Shown in pieces: positions 29,311-39,188 of a stretch of DNA of 64,000 nucleotides (position 1 is its first letter; each line of letters starts with the position of its first letter). The stretch comes from Acinetobacter halotolerans (GTDB lineage: Bacteria; Pseudomonadota; Gammaproteobacteria; Pseudomonadales; Moraxellaceae). The stretch covers positions 62,001-126,000 of the forward strand of contig NZ_SGIM01000004.1 in the NCBI RefSeq assembly GCF_004208515.1. The letters are read 5' to 3'. The notes beneath the pieces were generated by a model. The model had not been told where the DNA came from. It did not search any database and worked only from the letters and a program-made list of their open reading frames with translations. The translations under genes and the position numbers were made by a program.

Positions 29311-29706
29311 ATGAATGATTATTTGGATATCACTGCTTCTGAGTTACTAAAAGAGTTACATCATTTTTTTATGATTGATACATATGATGGTGCGGAAACG
29401 GGTTTTTGGGTCAATGAAAAAGCATTGGTTGATAAACAATACTGGCTTGATGGTGAGCATAAGGTTGAAATCGTCAGAGAACTCAGTGCTTCTCATCTAC
29501 ATGCACCGCATAGTTATCGAATTACGCTATTGAACCAAGAAGGTGGTGATGTTGTTTTGCTGAGCTACGATGGTGTGAATAAAAAAGTACTCACTTTTCG
29601 ACGTGGTGAGTGGGTCAATCGGATGTACAAATATTTTTATCAAAAAGAACGTTATTATTTACAGCAACTCGCTGATCACCCAAATTTCCAACTGATTCAG
29701 TATTAA
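29311..29706 (+). CDS. Hypothetical cytoplasmic protein, 131 residues
   Basis: A soluble protein of 131 residues with a GAGG ribosome site and its own terminator. It is rich in aromatic residues, with a Tyr-Lys-Tyr-Phe-Tyr-Gln-Lys-Glu-Arg-Tyr-Tyr segment near the C-terminus, and shows no cysteines, signal peptide or membrane segment. I do not recognise a family. Confidence 0.7.
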   Translation: MNDYLDITASELLKELHHFFMIDTYDGAETGFWVNEKALVDKQYWLDGEHKVEIVRELSASHLHAPHSYRITLLNQEGGDVVLLSYDGVNKKVLTFRRGEWVNRMYKYFYQKERYYLQQLADHPNFQLIQY

Positions 29707-29726
29707 GGTCACTAAATTTTAGGCAT

Positions 29727-29753
29727 AAAAAAACCAGCTTAGGCTGGTTTTTT
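29727..29753. terminator. Bidirectional terminator between a hypothetical gene and tRNA-Leu
   Basis: An 11-bp stem with flanking A and T runs and a TTAG loop. It ends the + strand hypothetical gene and also the - strand tRNA-Leu transcript. Confidence 0.9.
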
Positions 29754-29781
29754 ATTAGCACCATATTTCACTATCTGAAAA

Positions 29782-29867
29782 TGGTGCCCGAGGCCAGACT
29801 CGAACTGGCACGCTTTGTGGGCGGGGGATTTTAAATCCCCTGTGTCTACCGATTTCACCACTCGGGC
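29782..29867 (-). tRNA. tRNA-Leu (UAA), copy 1
   Basis: An 86-nt class II tRNA with encoded CCA. Acceptor stem GCCCGAG pairs with CTCGGGC; the anticodon loop TTTAAAA gives UAA; there is a long variable arm and a TTCGAGT T-loop. Identical to the copy at 31962. Confidence 0.97.
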
Positions 29868-30075
29868 ATGTGCGCAATAATAGAGGACACTTTAAAACTT
29901 GGCAAGAGTAAAAAGGATTATTTGCTTTCTTTTCAATCAACTTATGTCTTTCTCGAATAAAAAATAGATTAAATGAACTGACTTTCATAAATTTTTCATT
30001 AAATTGAGATCAAACCTTCATCAACCTACTTTAGTTTTATTTGTTTAAAGTAATAAAAACCAAGGTAGCCATCTA

Positions 30076-31839
30076 ATGACAGCAAAAATTTCACGACGGG
30101 AACTGATTCAAAAGAGTTTATTTGGTTTTGGGGCTTTGTCTTTATCCGCAGGTTTTACAGGGTGTAATAACAGTTCAGATAAAGAAAGCAATGCGCTGAA
30201 AGTCAGTTTTGATCATGGTGTGGCGAGCGGTGATCCATTGCAGGATCGTGTGATTCTTTGGACACGTCTTAGCCCAAACGAGGCAAGTGCACGTTTGCAA
30301 GTCACTTGGGAAATTGCATTAGATGATCAATTTAAGCAAATCGTTAAGACGGATAAGGTGACAACCGCAGCAGCACAAGATTTTACGGTTAAGGTCGATG
30401 CAACAGGTTTGACACCGAATCAAAACTATTTCTATCGCTTTATTTTTGGTGATAAAAAGTCTCCTGTTGGACAAACAAAAACACTGCCGACCAGTACTTC
30501 AAAAGTCAGTTTCGCAGTTTGTTCTTGTTCGAATTATCCCGCTGGCTATTTCTACGTGTATCGTGAAATTGCAAAGCAAAATGTCGATGTGGTGATTCAT
30601 TTAGGCGACTATATTTATGAATACGGTGCGGATGGTTATGCCACAGAAGATGCGGCTAAGCTCGGAAGAACCTTGGCGGCTGATAATGATCAAGAAATTA
30701 TTAAATTAGATGATTATCGCAAGCGTTATGCGCTGTATCGTAACGATAAAGATCTACAAGCACTGCATCAACGTCATCCTTTTATTGTCGTTTGGGATGA
30801 TCATGAGTTGGCCAATGATACTTGGAAAGAGGGTGCGGAGAATCATCAAGAAAATGAAGGTAGTTTCCTTGAGCGTAAACTTGCAGCATTACAAGCCTAT
30901 TTTGAATGGATGCCGATTCGTCCAGTATCTGAGACAGATCATTTAAATATTTATCGTCAGTTTGATTTTGGCAATCTGGTACAACTGACCATGCTGGATA
31001 CCCGAATTTTAGCACGAGATAAACAACTTGATTATGCAGACTATTTGACTGCTTCAGGTTTGGATATTCAAAAGTTTCAACAAGATTTAACCAATCCTGC
31101 ACGCACTTTGATGGGCTATACCCAACGTGATTGGTTGCTGGGGAAATTACAACAATCTACCGCAACATGGAATGTATTGGGTCAGCAGATTCTTATGACC
31201 AAAATGCTAATTCCAGCTGAATTATTATTGTCGCTTGCAGAAATTACTTCAGGCAATCCAAGCACAGATACATTAAATCAAATGACGACTCAGATTACTG
31301 AGTTAGTGACTCTGAAAATGCGTCTTAAACAAGGTGATCCAAGCCTTACTGAGCAAGAAAAAGCGCGTGTGCTGACGGTTGCTCCTTATAACCTAGATGC
31401 TTGGGATGGCTATTTTGCTGAACGTGAGATTCTATATGGCACTTTGGCGCAGTTAAAAAAGAAAGTCGTGGTCCTTGCAGGGGATACGCATAATGCGTGG
31501 TCGTCTAATTTATATAGCAAAGATGGTGCTTTTGTCGGCGTTGAGTTGGCAACCAGTTCTGTATCTTCGCCGGGGATGGAAAAATACCTTAATATCCCTA
31601 CGGCACAGCTTCAACAATTCGAGTTTGCATTTACAGCGTTGATTGATGAATTAAATTACTGCAATTTGAATCAACGAGGTTATTTGCTTGTTCACTTAGA
31701 CGAAGCACAAGTGCAATCACAATGGATGTTTGTGGATTCAATTAAAACTGCGAATTATACTGTGGATGCTAGTCGACAGTATCAATTGGAGTTAGATGTC
31801 AATTTATTGCCGATGCAGACTGTACAACACGTCGCGTAA
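30076..31839 (+). CDS. PhoD-type alkaline phosphatase/phosphodiesterase, Tat-exported
   Basis: A 587-residue PhoD-family phosphatase that releases phosphate outside the inner membrane. A twin-arginine signal (Ser-Arg-Arg-Glu-Leu near residue 6-10) is followed by a hydrophobic stretch and Gly-Cys near 31, which might be a lipoprotein site, though a Phe occupies the usual aliphatic position. Metal-ligand segments of the family are present: Cys-Ser-Asn near 152, His-Leu-Gly-Asp-Tyr-Ile-Tyr-Glu near 175, Trp-Asp-Asp-His-Glu near 239, and Leu-Ala-Gly-Asp-Thr-His near 475. It lies between two copies of the terminator/tRNA-Leu repeat. No clear PhoB box was seen. Confidence 0.92.
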   Translation: MTAKISRRELIQKSLFGFGALSLSAGFTGCNNSSDKESNALKVSFDHGVASGDPLQDRVILWTRLSPNEASARLQVTWEIALDDQFKQIVKTDKVTTAAAQDFTVKVDATGLTPNQNYFYRFIFGDKKSPVGQTKTLPTSTSKVSFAVCSCSNYPAGYFYVYREIAKQNVDVVIHLGDYIYEYGADGYATEDAAKLGRTLAADNDQEIIKLDDYRKRYALYRNDKDLQALHQRHPFIVVWDDHELANDTWKEGAENHQENEGSFLERKLAALQAYFEWMPIRPVSETDHLNIYRQFDFGNLVQLTMLDTRILARDKQLDYADYLTASGLDIQKFQQDLTNPARTLMGYTQRDWLLGKLQQSTATWNVLGQQILMTKMLIPAELLLSLAEITSGNPSTDTLNQMTTQITELVTLKMRLKQGDPSLTEQEKARVLTVAPYNLDAWDGYFAEREILYGTLAQLKKKVVVLAGDTHNAWSSNLYSKDGAFVGVELATSSVSSPGMEKYLNIPTAQLQQFEFAFTALIDELNYCNLNQRGYLLVHLDEAQVQSQWMFVDSIKTANYTVDASRQYQLELDVNLLPMQTVQHVA

Positions 31840-31855
31840 ATTTAATTCTTAATAT

Positions 31856-31882
31856 AGCCAAGTCGTTGTACTTGGCTTTTTT
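31856..31882 (+). terminator. Terminator after phoD
   Basis: An 8-bp stem AGCCAAGT/ACTTGGCT with a 6-base loop and a T run. Confidence 0.85.
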
Positions 31883-31891
31883 ATGCTTCGT

Positions 31892-32047
31892 TAAATTTCA
31901 GACATAAAAAAACCAGCTTACGCTGGATTTTTATTTGCACCATATTTCATTAGCTGAAAAATGGTGCCCGAGGCCAGACTCGAACTGGCACGCTTTGTGG
32001 GCGGGGGATTTTAAATCCCCTGTGTCTACCGATTTCACCACTCGGGC
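31892..32047. repeat. Direct repeat copy 2: terminator plus tRNA-Leu
   Basis: Partner of 29713-29867, 2.18 kb away. Its hairpin (31913-31926) is degraded on one side of the T run. The tRNA part is identical to copy 1. Confidence 0.9.
31962..32047 (-). tRNA. tRNA-Leu (UAA), copy 2
   Basis: Identical 86-nt tRNA-Leu with UAA anticodon and encoded CCA. It is the second member of a tRNA-Cys-tRNA-Leu transcript, 8 bases downstream of tRNA-Cys. Confidence 0.97.
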
Positions 32048-32055
32048 TTTACCAA

Positions 32056-32129
32056 TGGAGGCGGAGGTCGGAATCGAACCGGCGTACACGGAGTTGCAGT
32101 CCGCTGCATGACCACTCTGCCACCCCGCC
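32056..32129 (-). tRNA. tRNA-Cys (GCA)
   Basis: 74 nt including CCA. Acceptor GGCGGGG pairs with CTCCGCC (one G-U); the anticodon loop gives GCA; discriminator U is typical of tRNA-Cys; TTCGATT T-loop. Confidence 0.97.
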
Positions 32130-32281
32130 ATCTCTTGGTGATGCACATATTAGCAATCTTTAGAAAAAAAACAATAGTGTTTGTCGCGAATATGCACATA
32201 AAAACAACATCTAAAAGAATATTGCTCAAATTATCATGTATTATTTACGCAATTGATTCATACCCATTTTGGAGATGCGCT

Positions 32282-33130
32282 GTGGCATTGGTTTTAGACG
32301 GTCGTGCATTGGCAACACAAATCGAAGCGGATTTGTTGGTACGTGTAGAAGCATTAAAAGCAAAATCGGGGCGTACCCCAATTTTGGCAACAATCTTAGT
32401 TGGTGATGATGGTGCATCGGCAACTTATGTGCGTATGAAAGGTAATGCTTGCCGTCGTGTAGGAATGGATTCGCTTAAAGTTGAGCTTCCGAAAGAGACG
32501 ACAACTGAACAATTGCTTGCAGAAATTGAAAAGTTAAATGCAAATCCTGATGTACACGGGATTTTGTTGCAACACCCAGTGCCAGAGCAAATTGATGAAA
32601 GAGCTTGTTTTGATGCAATTTCATTGGCAAAAGATGTCGATGGTGTGACTTGCTTAGGTTTTGGTCGTATGGCGATGGGCGAGTCTGCTTATGGTTCAGC
32701 GACTCCAGCAGGCATCATGACCATTTTGCAAGAAAACAAGATTGAGATTGCAGGCAAACATGCCGTTGTGGTTGGTCGCTCTGCGATTTTAGGTAAACCA
32801 ATGGCAATGATGCTATTACAAGCCAATGCAACCGTTACGATCTGTCATTCACGTACACAAAATCTTGCTGAGTTGGTTAAACAAGCCGACATTATCGTGG
32901 GTGCAGTAGGTAAAGCCGAATTGATTCAAAAAGATTGGATTAAGCAAGGTGCTGTTGTGGTTGATGCTGGTTTCCATCCACGCGATGGTGGTGGTGTTGG
33001 GGATATCCAATTAGTCGGTATTGAAGAGGTTGCTTCTGCTTATACACCTGTTCCTGGTGGAGTCGGTCCTATGACGATTACCACTTTGATTCGTCAAACA
33101 GTTGAAGCTGCTGAAAAAGCATTAGGTTAA
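32282..33130 (+). CDS. folD: Bifunctional methylenetetrahydrofolate dehydrogenase/cyclohydrolase
   Basis: A 282-residue FolD that interconverts 5,10-methylene- and 10-formyl-tetrahydrofolate with NADP. The active-site Tyr-Val-x-x-Lys is near 50-55, Gly-Ile-Leu-Leu-Gln-His-Pro near 80-87, Val-Gly-Arg-Ser near 165, and the C-terminal [10 protein letters not shown] is present. The GTG at 32282 has GGAG 7 bases upstream and gives the family length. The frame continues upstream across the tRNA-Cys gene, but that part is not coding. Confidence 0.97.
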   Translation: MALVLDGRALATQIEADLLVRVEALKAKSGRTPILATILVGDDGASATYVRMKGNACRRVGMDSLKVELPKETTTEQLLAEIEKLNANPDVHGILLQHPVPEQIDERACFDAISLAKDVDGVTCLGFGRMAMGESAYGSATPAGIMTILQENKIEIAGKHAVVVGRSAILGKPMAMMLLQANATVTICHSRTQNLAELVKQADIIVGAVGKAELIQKDWIKQGAVVVDAGFHPRDGGGVGDIQLVGIEEVASAYTPVPGGVGPMTITTLIRQTVEAAEKALG

Positions 33131-33137
33131 TTTTTTA

Positions 33138-33163
33138 GCCCCTCTACTTAGAGGGGCTTTTTT
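33138..33163 (+). terminator. Terminator after folD
   Basis: GCCCCTCT-ACTT-AGAGGGGC followed by six T. Confidence 0.95.
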
Positions 33164-33182
33164 CAAGAATTAAAGAAACGAT

Positions 33183-33851
33183 ATGAGCTGTACTTTTCAA
33201 TTTGCTAAAGCGCCTGAACAGTTACTTAAAGCATTGCATGATGTGATTCCAAATACTGACTTATTGGCACAACAATTACCTGAAACGCCGATTTCTTTAT
33301 GGCTGATACCACCAGTATTTCCTACAGATCGTTTGGATGATGAAGTCATTCGACGTATTTGGAATGAAACGCCGTATTGGATCTTTTGTTGGGCATCTGG
33401 CTTAGCGATGGCACAATGGTTATTGGCAGAACCCCATCATGTTAAAGATAAAGTTGTTCTAGATTTTGGTGCTGGTTCAGGTGTGGTTGCAATTGCTGCA
33501 AAAATGGCAGGTGCGAAACGCGTTATTTGTTGTGATATTGACCCCATTAGTCTTGAATCATGCCGTGAAAATGCGCTCTTAAATGATGTAGAGCTTGAAT
33601 ATCTCGATGATCTCTATAAATCAGAACAAGTGGATGTCTTGCTTGCTGCTGATGTACTTTATGATCAGTGCAATCGCTTCTTTTTAGATGAATTTTTGAA
33701 ATTCGCACCTGAGGTTTGGGTTGCTGACAGTCGAGTTAAAAATTTTAGCCATCCAAAATATATAAAGATTGATGAGCGAAGTGCAACAACTTGGCCTGAT
33801 TTAGATGAAGCGAAAGAGTTTAAAAATGTGAGTTTCTATCGAACGAAATAA
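33183..33851 (+). CDS. Class I SAM-dependent methyltransferase, ETFB-KMT/PrmA-like
   Basis: A 222-residue methyltransferase. The SAM-binding Val-Leu-Asp-Phe-Gly-Ala-Gly-Ser-Gly is near residues 94-102, an acidic Cys-Asp-Ile-Asp-Pro ends strand 2 near 119, and Ala-Asp-Val-Leu-Tyr-Asp near 159 corresponds to the (D/E)-x-x-(Y/F) motif of protein-lysine methyltransferases of the METTL20/ETFB group. A protein target such as an electron-transfer flavoprotein is possible; this is inference. Confidence 0.78.
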   Translation: MSCTFQFAKAPEQLLKALHDVIPNTDLLAQQLPETPISLWLIPPVFPTDRLDDEVIRRIWNETPYWIFCWASGLAMAQWLLAEPHHVKDKVVLDFGAGSGVVAIAAKMAGAKRVICCDIDPISLESCRENALLNDVELEYLDDLYKSEQVDVLLAADVLYDQCNRFFLDEFLKFAPEVWVADSRVKNFSHPKYIKIDERSATTWPDLDEAKEFKNVSFYRTK

Positions 33852-34007
33852 GTCTCTTGCTGGTCTAAAAATAAGGTTTATTGTCTATTTCAAAGATATA
33901 AAATCGTAACACAGCATCGTTTAACATCATGTTAAAACATTCAATGGAATAAAAAGATAATCGATTTAAATTTCGTTCAATAAAGTTGACTAAAAAAGGA
34001 ATATGAC

Positions 34008-34292
34008 ATGAATATTCAACACGTTGATGATGGCAAACATGGTGCTTTTAAGCTTTTAGACGGTGATGTATTGGCAGGTGAAATGGCTTATACATGGGCT
34101 GGAGATGAGATGCTCATTATTGATCATACCGATGTTAGTGATCAATTTCGTGGGAAAGGCGTTGGCCGTCAATTATTAGATGGATTGGTCGAATTTGTAC
34201 GACAACGTCATGTGAAGGTGATTCCTTTATGTCCTTTTGCAAAATCAGTGTTTGATAAAGATTCATCCATTCATGATGTGCTAAAAAAATAA
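34008..34292 (+). CDS. Small GNAT-like N-acetyltransferase, YjdJ type
   Basis: A 94-residue minimal GNAT fold. The acetyl-CoA-binding Gln-Phe-Arg-Gly-Lys-Gly-Val-Gly-Arg-Gln-Leu-Leu is at about 45-56, and a Cys-Pro-Phe-Ala-Lys segment lies near 79. This short form is common in bacteria with no known substrate. AAGGA lies 8 bases before the start. Confidence 0.85.
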   Translation: MNIQHVDDGKHGAFKLLDGDVLAGEMAYTWAGDEMLIIDHTDVSDQFRGKGVGRQLLDGLVEFVRQRHVKVIPLCPFAKSVFDKDSSIHDVLKK

Positions 34293-34350
34293 ATTTGGTT
34301 GGATGTATTCATCATCAATATCTGCATACATCCATTCTATATTTATGTGA

Positions 34351-34773
34351 TTAAGAACATGTATAACGAACGACAGTAAGTGTGGTTGGTCGAGTCTCAA
34401 GTGCTTGACGAGTGGCATAACCTTCACTGTTATTTAAATCAGGGGAGTTGGATAGACCAAAAGTTGTGCGACTGGTGCCAAGCTGAACACCGTATTTTTC
34501 TTGTGTAGCAGGGTTCATGATTTCATTGGTGCTTAGAATTGAAATTTTATAATTTTTTTCTGCACCGAGCACTTGTTTACATGCATGCTGCAATTTTTTC
34601 TCATCCACATTTGCATTGCCACGTGCAGAAAGTGTATAGGCAATCGTCGCCGAAGTTGCTGTTTTATCTTCAATTTGATAGCCCTTTGCACCATTATATT
34701 GATGTGAGCTGGTCTGACATGCAGCAATCAAAAGTGTACCGCTTACAATAAAGAATAAATTGGTTTTTTTCAT
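34351..34773 (-). CDS. Lipoprotein of unknown function
   Basis: A 140-residue protein with a lipoprotein signal ending Leu-Ile-Ala-Ala-Cys at residue 19. The mature part has a second Cys near 64 and one at the penultimate position that could form a disulfide. No family recognised. AGGAT lies 9 bases before the start. Confidence 0.75.
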   Translation of the reverse strand: MKKTNLFFIVSGTLLIAACQTSSHQYNGAKGYQIEDKTATSATIAYTLSARGNANVDEKKLQHACKQVLGAEKNYKISILSTNEIMNPATQEKYGVQLGTSRTTFGLSNSPDLNNSEGYATRQALETRPTTLTVVRYTCS

Positions 34774-34885
34774 ATCAATGATCCTGTTATTTATACTTTA
34801 AGTATCGCATAAAATGATTTTTGAATTGTGTGTAATCTTTTAAAAATGGTTTTTTCGTCACTTTTGTATTCAAAAATAAAGAAAG

Positions 34886-34917
34886 AATTTTCGTTTGCGA
34901 ACAATTTTGCATATAAT
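34886..34917 (+). promoter_or_regulatory. glpK promoter with GlpR-like operator
   Basis: ATTTTCG-TTTG-CGAACAAT (34887-34905) matches the TTCG-N4-CGAA core and flanks of known GlpR operators, with one mismatch in the left half-site. A perfect TATAAT (34912-34917) follows 6 bases later, so repressor would cover the -35 region. Confidence 0.65.
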
Positions 34918-34992
34918 CGCCCAAGTTTTTAATTTAATACAGAAGTCGTTGCTTTATTGCAGTATTACGCTCCGTTTTTTTCGGGTGTTTAA

Positions 34993-36549
<1,557 letters not shown>

Positions 36550-36602
36550 GTTCGACTGGGTGCCTGTATCGGATGAGTTGAAATAACATAGGATGGATGA
36601 GC

Positions 36603-37361
36603 ATGAGTTTGATATTACGCCAACAAAAGACCCTCGAATTAGTACGCGAGCGTGGCTATATTAGTATTGAAGAACTTGCCCAATATTTTGATGTTACACC
36701 TCAGACGATTCGACGTGATATTAATCAGTTGGCAGATGAAGGCTTATTGCGTCGCTATCATGGCGGCGCAGCACATGATTCGAGTGTTGAAAACACAGAG
36801 TACACCATGCGTGTCGGGCACATGCTTGAACAAAAGCGTTCTATTGCGGAAGCTGTTGCCGCAGCAGTACCTGATCATGCTTCATTGTTCATCAATATCG
36901 GTACTTCAACTGAAGCTATCGCGCATGCCTTGTTAAATCATACGGGCCTAAAAATTATTACCAATAATTTAAATGTTGCTAAAATTTTGAGTACCAAAGA
37001 AGATTTTGAAGTACTGATCGCTAGTGGACGCGTTCGCCCTGATGGTGGGGTGATCGGGCAGGCAACGGCTGATTTCTTTAAGCAATTTAAAGCCGATTAT
37101 GCGTTGGTTGGGATTAGTGGTATCGACGAAGATGGCACGTTATTGGATTTCGATTTTCAAGAGGTTTGTGTTTCCCAAGAAATTATTTCAAGCGCACGTC
37201 AGGTTTTTTTAGCGGCTGATAGCAGTAAGTTTGGGCGTAATGCGATGATTCGTTTAGGTTCGCTTAAACAAGTGGATTGTATTTTTACTGACCAACAACC
37301 CAATGATCAATATATGAAAACCATTCGAGATTTGGATATTGGATTGATCGTTGCAAAATAA
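36603..37361 (+). CDS. glpR: DeoR-family repressor of glycerol-3-phosphate genes
   Basis: A 252-residue DeoR regulator with helix-turn-helix Thr-Pro-Gln-Thr-Ile-Arg-Arg-Asp near residues 30-37 and the Arg-Arg-Tyr-His-Gly-Gly-Ala wing. The effector domain contains Thr-Asn-Asn-Leu-Asn-Val-Ala and Ser-Lys-Phe-Gly-Arg-Asn-Ala, close to E. coli GlpR. The second ATG (36603) is preferred because AGGA lies 9 bases upstream of it but directly against the first (36597). It should be released by glycerol-3-phosphate. Confidence 0.93.
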   Translation: MSLILRQQKTLELVRERGYISIEELAQYFDVTPQTIRRDINQLADEGLLRRYHGGAAHDSSVENTEYTMRVGHMLEQKRSIAEAVAAAVPDHASLFINIGTSTEAIAHALLNHTGLKIITNNLNVAKILSTKEDFEVLIASGRVRPDGGVIGQATADFFKQFKADYALVGISGIDEDGTLLDFDFQEVCVSQEIISSARQVFLAADSSKFGRNAMIRLGSLKQVDCIFTDQQPNDQYMKTIRDLDIGLIVAK

Positions 37362-37523
37362 ATATTCATTTTCGAAAACATGTTACTTTTTTTGAATAAG
37401 CTGTTTTTTTGCTTCGTTCACTTTATATAAAATTATTTTTTATTCCTTATAAATATTGTATTTAATAAACTTATCACCATTTCCTCACATCCTTTTAATT
37501 TTTTACCATCAGTCTAAAAATCT

Positions 37524-37559
37524 CGATAAATTGACATTTTTATCGTGTATTTTTATTGT
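37524..37559 (+). promoter_or_regulatory. glpD promoter with inverted repeat around the -35
   Basis: TTGACA (37531-37536), 17-bp spacer and TATTGT (37554-37559) form a good sigma-70 promoter. CGATAAA (37524-37530) and TTTATCG (37539-37545) flank the -35 as a perfect inverted repeat, a likely operator. It differs from the glpK-type GlpR core, so the binding protein is uncertain. Confidence 0.55.
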
Positions 37560-37622
37560 CTATTTTCATTTTATATGTTTAAATTTTCATTATTGAACAA
37601 TATCGAAAATTTGCGGTGATGT

Positions 37623-39143
37623 ATGCCAAATTCTCCTCAGCTAACGAATAAAATTTATGATCTTGCGATCATTGGTGGTGGTATCAATGGTGTAGGTATC
37701 GCAGTCGATGCGGCTGGTCGCGGATTATCGGTGTTTTTATGTGAAAAGGATGATTTAGCGAGTCATACTTCTTCCGCAAGCAGTAAGCTCATTCATGGTG
37801 GTTTGCGCTATTTAGAACACAAAGAGTTTCGCTTAGTGCGAGAGGCATTGGCTGAGCGTGAAGTGTTATTGAATAAAGCACCACATATTATTCGTCCAAT
37901 GCGCTTCATCATGCCACATCGTCCACATTTACGCCCAGCTTGGCTGATTCGTACAGGTCTATTCTTCTATGATCACCTTGGAAAGCGCGAGAAATTACTG
38001 GGTTCAAATAACGTTTATTTTAAAGAAGATAGCCCATTAAACTCGGCGATTACCCGTGGTTTTGAGTATTCTGATTGTGCGGTAGATGACTCACGTTTAG
38101 TGGTACTGAATGCGATGCATGCACGTGAAAAAGGTGCTGATATTGTGACACGTACCCGTTGCTTATCCGCCAAGCGTGACGGGGAATACTGGATCGTTGA
38201 TTTGGAAAATGCACAGGGGGCATTTCAAATCAAAGCGAAGGCTTTGGTCAATGCAGCAGGTCCATGGGTTGCTCAGTTTATCAAACAAGACTTACAGCTT
38301 AAATCCCCGTATGGGATCCGTTTAATTCAAGGCAGCCATATTATTGTGCCGAAGCTTTATGAAGGTGATAAGGCCTTTATTATGCAAAATGATGACCGTC
38401 GTATCGTGTTTGCGATTCCTTATTTGGATCAATACACCATGATTGGGACAACGGATCATGAATACAAAGGTGATCCAGCTCAGGTGAAAATTACTCAAGG
38501 TGAAATTGACTATTTGGTTAAGGTGAGTAATGAGCATTTTAAAAAGCAATTAACTCAAGACCAAATTATTTCGACTTTTGCTGGTGTGCGTCCGTTGTGT
38601 GATGACGAGTCAGATAATCCTTCTGCGGTGACACGTGATTATACCTTGGCATTGTCAAAGCAAGCAGTCGGCGAAGCACCATTGCTTTCTGTATTTGGTG
38701 GAAAATTAACAACTTACCGTAAGTTGGCTGAATCTGCGATGCAGCAGCTCAAAGCATTCTTTCCTGAAATGCAGGGGCGCTGGACGGCAAAAGAAGTCTT
38801 GCCGGGTGGTGAGAAGATGGATACTGTTGAGCAGTTGGTTCAAGAAATTCTTCTACAAGTGACTGATGCACCAGAGTCTTTAGCTAAACGTTGGGCATCT
38901 GCTTATGGTACACGTGTGTGGAATATTCTGGGGGAAGCAACTTCTGTCGCACAGCTTGGGCAGCATTTTGGTCAGGGCTTATATGTCAGAGAAGTGGACT
39001 ATTTGTGGCGTTTCGAATGGGTAACGACCAGTGAAGATCTTCTTTGGAGACGCTCTAAGCTTGGTTTAAGCATGAGTAATGATGAAGTCACATCATTGGA
39101 TGCATATTTAAAAACTAAAAATCAGGCACCTAACGCTGCTTAA
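37623..39143 (+). CDS. glpD: Aerobic glycerol-3-phosphate dehydrogenase
   Basis: A 506-residue FAD enzyme of the inner membrane surface that oxidises glycerol-3-phosphate to dihydroxyacetone phosphate and passes electrons to quinone. FAD motif Gly-Gly-Gly-Ile-Asn-Gly-Val-Gly near 18-25, Ser-Ser-Lys-Leu-Ile-His-Gly-Gly-Leu-Arg-Tyr-Leu near 53-64, and the C-terminal Leu-Trp-Arg-Arg-Ser-Lys-Leu-Gly segment are diagnostic. It is separated from glpR by 260 bp with its own promoter. Confidence 0.96.
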   Translation: MPNSPQLTNKIYDLAIIGGGINGVGIAVDAAGRGLSVFLCEKDDLASHTSSASSKLIHGGLRYLEHKEFRLVREALAEREVLLNKAPHIIRPMRFIMPHRPHLRPAWLIRTGLFFYDHLGKREKLLGSNNVYFKEDSPLNSAITRGFEYSDCAVDDSRLVVLNAMHAREKGADIVTRTRCLSAKRDGEYWIVDLENAQGAFQIKAKALVNAAGPWVAQFIKQDLQLKSPYGIRLIQGSHIIVPKLYEGDKAFIMQNDDRRIVFAIPYLDQYTMIGTTDHEYKGDPAQVKITQGEIDYLVKVSNEHFKKQLTQDQIISTFAGVRPLCDDESDNPSAVTRDYTLALSKQAVGEAPLLSVFGGKLTTYRKLAESAMQQLKAFFPEMQGRWTAKEVLPGGEKMDTVEQLVQEILLQVTDAPESLAKRWASAYGTRVWNILGEATSVAQLGQHFGQGLYVREVDYLWRFEWVTTSEDLLWRRSKLGLSMSNDEVTSLDAYLKTKNQAPNAA

Positions 39144-39147
39144 AATA

Positions 39148-39183
39148 TTAACCCCTTATCCTAGTATTAAGATAAGGGGTTAA
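39148..39183. terminator. Stem-loop between glpD and the TonB receptor gene
   Basis: A perfect 13-bp inverted repeat with a 10-base loop between convergent genes. There is no T run on either side, so it may act with Rho or only protect mRNA ends. Confidence 0.5.
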
Positions 39184-39188
39184 ATGTA

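Larger units (their letters stand above)
29713..29867. repeat. Direct repeat copy 1: terminator plus tRNA-Leu
   Basis: About 155 bp nearly identical to 31892-32047. The tRNA part is identical; the leader differs at a few positions. The two copies enclose the phoD gene. Confidence 0.9.

Noticed and set aside
29782..32047. Duplicated tRNA-Leu as attL/attR of an integrated element
   Set aside because: Only phoD, with ordinary features, lies between them and no integrase is present; simple duplication explains it better.
32108..32281. N-terminal extension of folD running through the tRNA-Cys gene
   Set aside because: The extension reads across a tRNA on the other strand; the GTG at 32282 has a good ribosome site and gives the family length.
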